Assembly: GCA_005768755.1 (NCBI GenBank)
Contig: VAFL01000002.1
Location: forward strand, 248,001 to 312,000
Length of the DNA: 64,000 bases
Origin: Paracoccus denitrificans
GTDB lineage: Bacteria; Pseudomonadota; Alphaproteobacteria; Rhodobacterales; Rhodobacteraceae
Direction of reading: 5' to 3'
Within the stretch, counting starts at the first letter, position 1. Every line of letters begins with the position of its first letter. Made by a program: the position numbers and the translations under genes. The notes under the pieces are model-generated. The model did no database searches, had not been told where the DNA came from, and saw only the letters and a list, made by a program, of their open reading frames with translations. This document shows, one piece after another, positions 60,360 to 64,000 of the stretch.

Positions 60360-61466
60360 ATGGCTTATCTGATCAAGACCTATACGTTTTCCACGCCAAT
60401 CGACGCGACAAATAACTTGCCATTTCAAGGTCAGGCCAACATTTCCTTCGCGACCGCCAAGGAAGAAATCATTTATCTGGACGACACCAACAGCCGCTTC
60501 GATCAGGGGGCGTTTACCCAGGTTTTGGGCCAGCGACTTCTGAAAGATACGAACCTTGGCGGTGTGACCCTGGCCGAAGGGACTGCGCTGACCTTCAGTA
60601 TCAACAGGGTTGGTGCGATCGTTGATCAGACAACCGGCGAAGGATATCTCGTTTTCTTTCCGCAGACGGCCACCGGCTCTTCGAGCGGGATGGTCGAAAT
60701 CGGCGATCGGACCACGGTCATGATCGTCCCGAGAATCCCAACGGTCCCGGAATTCGACCCCAGCCATGTTTACGACTTTATTGGGCCGCAGAGACCCAGT
60801 TCGATTCAGATGGCTGAAACCAGCATCCCGCCAAGCTATCTCAGCAGTATCTGCTTTGCCGCGGGAACCATGATCGAAACGGCAAATGGTCCGCGCCCGG
60901 TCGAGACGCTGCGCGCGGGCGATCTGATCGTGACGCGCGATCGCGGCCTGCGTCCGCTTGGCTGGATCGGACAACGTCACCTGTCCGCCCGGTTGCTGGA
61001 TCTTTCACCCAATCTGCGCCCGATCCGTCTGAAGAAGGATGCGCTGGCGCCTGGCATTCCGGCAAGCGACCTGACCGTCTCGCCCCAGCATCGCATCCTT
61101 GTATCGTCGCAAATTGTAAAGCGGCTGACGGGGGTCACGGACGCACTGGTCGCAGCCAAGCATCTGTGCGGCATGCCGGGCATCGCGGTCGCGCCGGCAC
61201 CGGATGGAATTGACTATTTCCACCTGCTGTTCGACCGGCACGAACTGGTCTTTTCAAACGGCTGCTGGACAGAATCCCTGTTCACCGGTCCGCAGGCAAT
61301 GATATCGGTCGGACCGGCGGCCCGCCGAGAGATCAGGGCGCTGTTTCCAGATCTTTTTACCGATCCGGACATCACGCGCGAAACCGCGCGCCTGTCCATG
61401 AAGGGACGCGACGCACGCGAGCTGACGCGCCGTCACCTGAAGAACGCAAAGCCGCTGATCTGCTAG
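60360..61466 (+). CDS. Hint (Hedgehog/intein) domain protein
   Basis: 368 aa. An N-terminal beta-rich part of about 160 residues of unknown fold precedes a Hint_2 domain beginning at C165 (CFAAGTMIETANGPRPVETL). The block GDLIVTRDRGLRPLGWIGQR follows, then SPQHRILV and HLLFDRHELVFSNGCWTESL. Such proteins are common and often multicopy in Rhodobacteraceae. The Hint domain may process the protein or attach it after export. No classical signal peptide is seen. The ATG at 60360 is chosen. It is convergent with prmA. Confidence 0.87.
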   Translation: MAYLIKTYTFSTPIDATNNLPFQGQANISFATAKEEIIYLDDTNSRFDQGAFTQVLGQRLLKDTNLGGVTLAEGTALTFSINRVGAIVDQTTGEGYLVFFPQTATGSSSGMVEIGDRTTVMIVPRIPTVPEFDPSHVYDFIGPQRPSSIQMAETSIPPSYLSSICFAAGTMIETANGPRPVETLRAGDLIVTRDRGLRPLGWIGQRHLSARLLDLSPNLRPIRLKKDALAPGIPASDLTVSPQHRILVSSQIVKRLTGVTDALVAAKHLCGMPGIAVAPAPDGIDYFHLLFDRHELVFSNGCWTESLFTGPQAMISVGPAARREIRALFPDLFTDPDITRETARLSMKGRDARELTRRHLKNAKPLIC

Positions 61467-61489
61467 GCCCCCGTCGGTCAAAGCCTCAT

Positions 61490-62359
61490 TCAGCGACGGA
61501 TCATCACAAGGGTTGACCACTCGCCGATGTCATCGCGACGCTCCAGGTCGAAGTCAGCCGCATCGTAGGCGGCCAGAACCTCTTCCGCCTGCGTGGTCAG
61601 GATGCCCGACAGGATCGCGCGTCCGCCCGGGCCGACATGGCGTTTCATGTCCGGCGCGAGATCGATCAGCGGTTGCTTGAGAATATTGGCGAAAACCAGA
61701 TCAAAGGGTGCCGCGTCATCCAGCATCGGATGATCGAAACCCATCGCCTCGAAACAGACGACGCGCCCGTCCAGCCCGTTGGCGATCACGTTGGCCGCGG
61801 CAACATCCACCGCAACCGGGTCAATATCCGATGCGAGCACCGTTCCCGGCCAGACGCGTGCCGCCGCCATCGCCAAAACCGCAGTGCCGCAGCCGATATC
61901 GGCGACGCGGTGGGCTTGCCAGCCACTGCCGACAAGCCTGTCCAACGCCTCGAGGCAGCCTTTTGTGGTATTGTGATGCCCGGTGCCAAAAGCCATCGCC
62001 GCCTCGATCAGCAGCGGCTCGGCAGTCGCGGGCACCTTTTCGGCATCGTGCGCGCCATAGACGAAGAACCGTCCTGCCTCGACCGGGGTCAGTTCCCGCC
62101 GCACATGGGCGACCCAGTCCACCTCGGGCAACTCACTGATGACAAAGGGATTCGCACCCTGTGCAGCGGCCAGCAGCGCAAGGCCGATCTCATCTGGCGG
62201 ATCGGTGAAATAGACGCCGACTTCCCACCGATTTGATCCGTCCTCGATCTCGAACACACCAGATCCGACCGGCTCGGGGGTCAGATCATCACAAAGTTCA
62301 GCCAAGGTCTCGGCGGCCTCGCGTCCGTGGGTCTGGGTCAGGGCGGTCCATGTCAGCAT
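61490..62359 (-). CDS. prmA: Ribosomal protein L11 methyltransferase
   Basis: 289 aa SAM-dependent methyltransferase that trimethylates L11. The SAM-binding motif I is VADIGCGTAVLAMAAARV near residue 150, preceded by AFGTGHHNTTKGCLEAL and followed by DLVFANILKQPLIDLAPDM. Its ATG shares one base with the msrA stop. Confidence 0.94.
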   Translation of the reverse strand: MLTWTALTQTHGREAAETLAELCDDLTPEPVGSGVFEIEDGSNRWEVGVYFTDPPDEIGLALLAAAQGANPFVISELPEVDWVAHVRRELTPVEAGRFFVYGAHDAEKVPATAEPLLIEAAMAFGTGHHNTTKGCLEALDRLVGSGWQAHRVADIGCGTAVLAMAAARVWPGTVLASDIDPVAVDVAAANVIANGLDGRVVCFEAMGFDHPMLDDAAPFDLVFANILKQPLIDLAPDMKRHVGPGGRAILSGILTTQAEEVLAAYDAADFDLERRDDIGEWSTLVMIRR

Positions 62360-62940
62360 CAGGGCAACTCATGTCCTTCGGGCATCGACGCCTGAACACC
62401 GGTGCCGCGCATGTTGCAATATCCATCCGGCACCTTGTGAAGGTACTGCTGGTGGTCTTCTTCCTGCGCCGGATAGAAATTGCTGACCGGCAGGATCTGC
62501 GTCGTGATCTTGTCCTTGCCGGCGACAGCAAGGCGGTTGTCGTAATCGACTTTCGACGCCTCTGCCAGATGCTGCTGTGTGTCGGTATAATACATGATCA
62601 TCGAGCGGTATTGATCACCCACATCATTATGCTGGCGATCGCCCTGCGTCGGATCGTGGTTTTCCCAGAACAGTTTCAGCAGATGTTCATAGCTGAGACG
62701 GGCCGGATCAAACACGACATGCACAACCTCGGCGTGGCCGGTGCCACCGTTGCAGACCTGTTCATAGGTCGGATTGGGAACCGTTCCGCCGGCAAAGCCT
62801 ACTTGCGTCATCCAGACGCCTTCCACTTCCCAGAACAGCTTTTCCACGCCCCAGTAGCAGCCCATTCCGAAGATGGCCTGCTCGAACCCCTTGGGGATCG
62901 GGTCATCCATCGGACGGTCGAATATCGCATGATTGGCCAT
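62359..62940 (-). CDS. msrA: Peptide methionine sulfoxide reductase A
   Basis: Repairs (S)-methionine sulfoxide in proteins. 193 aa. The catalytic C28 is in IFGMGCYWGVEKLFW, a tyrosine variant of GCFWG. EEDHQQYLHKVPDGYCNMRG carries the C-terminal region with a possible resolving cysteine. GAGG precedes the ATG. It is co-transcribed with prmA. Confidence 0.95.
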   Translation of the reverse strand: MANHAIFDRPMDDPIPKGFEQAIFGMGCYWGVEKLFWEVEGVWMTQVGFAGGTVPNPTYEQVCNGGTGHAEVVHVVFDPARLSYEHLLKLFWENHDPTQGDRQHNDVGDQYRSMIMYYTDTQQHLAEASKVDYDNRLAVAGKDKITTQILPVSNFYPAQEEDHQQYLHKVPDGYCNMRGTGVQASMPEGHELP

Positions 62941-63097
62941 CGCTATACCTCATTCTCTTCAGCCGGTAACGCCGCGCTGTCACAATTGGTTCAGACCGGG
63001 ACGGCGAACTCACATGCTCATTAAGGCATTGGCGCAGTCAATAACCAGATGAGGCGCGCATGGCCCACCCGGGAACGACACCAGTTGCGCACCCGCC

Positions 63098-63136
63098 AAA
63101 GAAAAACCCCGGCCGCATTCCTGCTGGGCCGGGGTT
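63098..63136 (-). terminator. Intrinsic terminator of the DUF1127 gene
   Basis: 10-bp stem AACCCCGGCC / GGCCGGGGTT with a 12-base loop, followed by TTTTTCTTT on the - strand. It lies 28 bases after the DUF1127 stop. Confidence 0.85.
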
Positions 63137-63163
63137 CGATCAGGGCGCGCCTTTGCGCGGTGC

Positions 63164-63349
63164 TTAGACACTTTGGGCAACCACCGTGTCGATATCGGCG
63201 CGGCTCATGCCGATGTCGCTAAGCTCACGCTCGGACAGGCGCAGCAGTTCGGCGCGGGTGGCGCGGCGGTGTTTCCAGACGCGCAGGGCTTCTGCGATAC
63301 GCGCGACGGGGCCGTTGGTCGCATTCAGGGTCATCATGGTCATTGTCAT
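63164..63349 (-). CDS. DUF1127 small protein
   Basis: 61 aa. The DUF1127 core is WKHRRATRAELLRLSERELS, then DIGMSRADIDTVVAQ. These small arginine-rich proteins are abundant in alphaproteobacteria and have been linked to RNA turnover and stress responses. The N-terminus MTMTMMTLNATNG has several ATGs; 63349 has GAGG close by and 63343 has better spacing. It is monocistronic with its own terminator. Confidence 0.9.
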   Translation of the reverse strand: MTMTMMTLNATNGPVARIAEALRVWKHRRATRAELLRLSERELSDIGMSRADIDTVVAQSV

Positions 63350-63491
63350 ATCCTCACTTCAGTCGACGCCAGGATCGGCGCGTTTCATCAAGTGAGCCCA
63401 AAATAGGGTTGTGCTGCGTCTGCAACCATCCCCATTTGCCGCAAAGCCGATATGCAGGACAGGCATAAATAGCCGTTTTATCTATATTTTA

Positions 63492-63539
63492 TTCACGAGA
63501 ACGTCACATCAAGCACAACATTCACGACACTTTCGTGAA
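63492..63539. promoter_or_regulatory. Repeated TTCACGA half-sites upstream of the DUF1127 gene
   Basis: TTCACGA occurs at 63492-63498 and 63521-63527, and its complement TCGTGAA at 63533-63539. The last two form a perfect 7-bp dyad with a 5-base spacer. The cluster lies about 140-190 bases upstream of the DUF1127 start in an AT-rich patch, and just beyond the rsmE stop. Confidence 0.4.
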
Positions 63540-63560
63540 CGCTAACGCTGCATTGCGGCA

Positions 63561-64000
63561 TCACCAGTCCCCCAAATGCGCCTGAAACAGCGCCAATGCC
63601 GCCACGACGGCCGTATCTGCCCGCAAAATGCGCGGTCCAAGGCTGATCGGGTGAACGAACGCAGCGTCACGCAGCCGTTTCTGTTCAGCGGGCGAAAATC
63701 CCCCCTCCGGTCCAATCAGTACGGCCCATTCGCCCCGGGCAAGGCCTGACAGCGCATCGGCCGGCCCAACACGCGATTCGTCGGCCCAGAGAATGCGGCG
63801 CTGAACCGGCCAGTTGTCCAGCAGCCGCGACAATGGTGAAAGCTCTGTGACCTCTGGCACATAGGTGCCGCCGCATTGCTCGGCCGCTTCGATTGCATGG
63901 GCCTGCAGCCTGTCCTGCCGGATGCGTTCGGAATTCGTGAAGTCGGTCTGCACGGGCAGTATGCGGGCCACGCCAAGCTCTGCCGCCTTTTCAACAATGA
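63561..64000 (-). CDS. rsmE: 16S rRNA m3U1498 methyltransferase RsmE, 5' end outside window
   Basis: SPOUT-class methyltransferase for U1498 of 16S rRNA. The frame is open to the window edge; the visible part starts IVEKAAELGVARILPVQT, typical of the middle of RsmE. The knot motifs LIGPEGGFSPAEQKRL and SLGPRILRADTAVVAALA are intact. About 100 N-terminal residues are missing from the window. Confidence 0.95.
   Translation of the reverse strand, partial: IVEKAAELGVARILPVQTDFTNSERIRQDRLQAHAIEAAEQCGGTYVPEVTELSPLSRLLDNWPVQRRILWADESRVGPADALSGLARGEWAVLIGPEGGFSPAEQKRLRDAAFVHPISLGPRILRADTAVVAALALFQAHLGDW

Noticed and set aside
1..64000. tRNA, rRNA, CRISPR, insertion sequence, prophage or integration site
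   Set aside because: Scanning all intergenic regions showed no tRNA-like cloverleaf, no regular spaced repeats, no transposase and no composition break.

Overview
The window is a GC-rich chromosomal segment from an alphaproteobacterium, most likely of the Rhodobacteraceae/Paracoccaceae and possibly Paracoccus. This rests on overall gene repertoire and codon use (frcBCAK sugar transporter, Hint-domain protein, DUF1127 protein, Mg-type HemB, many short-overlap operons), not on a marker RNA gene. I see no rRNA, tRNA, CRISPR array, insertion sequence or prophage. Coding density is high, and the only gene-free stretch over 300 bases is 8213-8519.

Layout. 1-8212 is mostly housekeeping: a DUF2382 stress-type protein (cut by the window edge), mfd, a small membrane protein, hemB, a SYLF lipoprotein, a lytic transglycosylase and ssb. 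8520-12913 encodes an RND efflux adaptor and pump. 12989-23318 holds anmK and a catabolic locus: a polar amino-acid ABC importer, a creatininase-family amidase, a class III aminotransferase and an M20 deacylase, divergent from a LysR regulator and a YtcJ-type amidohydrolase. 23547-27299 is the heme operon hmuSTUV without its outer-membrane receptor.

27489-35430 is the most unusual part: a seven-gene operon with a class A beta-lactamase-like protein, a family 5 solute-binding protein, two permeases, two ATPases, and a protein fusing an L,D-transpeptidase (YkuD) domain to a succinylglutamate desuccinylase/aspartoacylase domain. Neither hydrolase has a visible signal peptide, so both should work in the cytoplasm on whatever the importer brings in. 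A divergent LysR regulator (35562) and a TonB-dependent siderophore-type receptor (36690) follow.

39017-47245 is a pyrimidine/hydantoin-type catabolic locus: NMT1-like ABC importer, dihydropyrimidinase, carbamoylase-type Zn hydrolase, two unknown proteins and a TetR regulator. 47496-52342 is frcKACB with the divergent ROK regulator frcR, which has a clear operator palindrome. 52339-64000 returns to housekeeping and stress genes: alkB coupled to ftsY, a stand-alone Lrp effector domain, MATE pump, ampD, a lipoprotein, gatCA, a UPF0173 hydrolase, a Hint protein, prmA, msrA, a DUF1127 protein and rsmE (cut by the window edge).

A recurring design is that each of the four large ABC operons carries a strong stem-loop directly after its binding-protein gene. 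Two of these have a T-run typical of intrinsic terminators. This would give more binding protein than permease. Three genes for peptidoglycan turnover or recycling (lytic transglycosylase, anmK, ampD) are scattered through the window and give indirect context for the beta-lactamase/L,D-transpeptidase operon.
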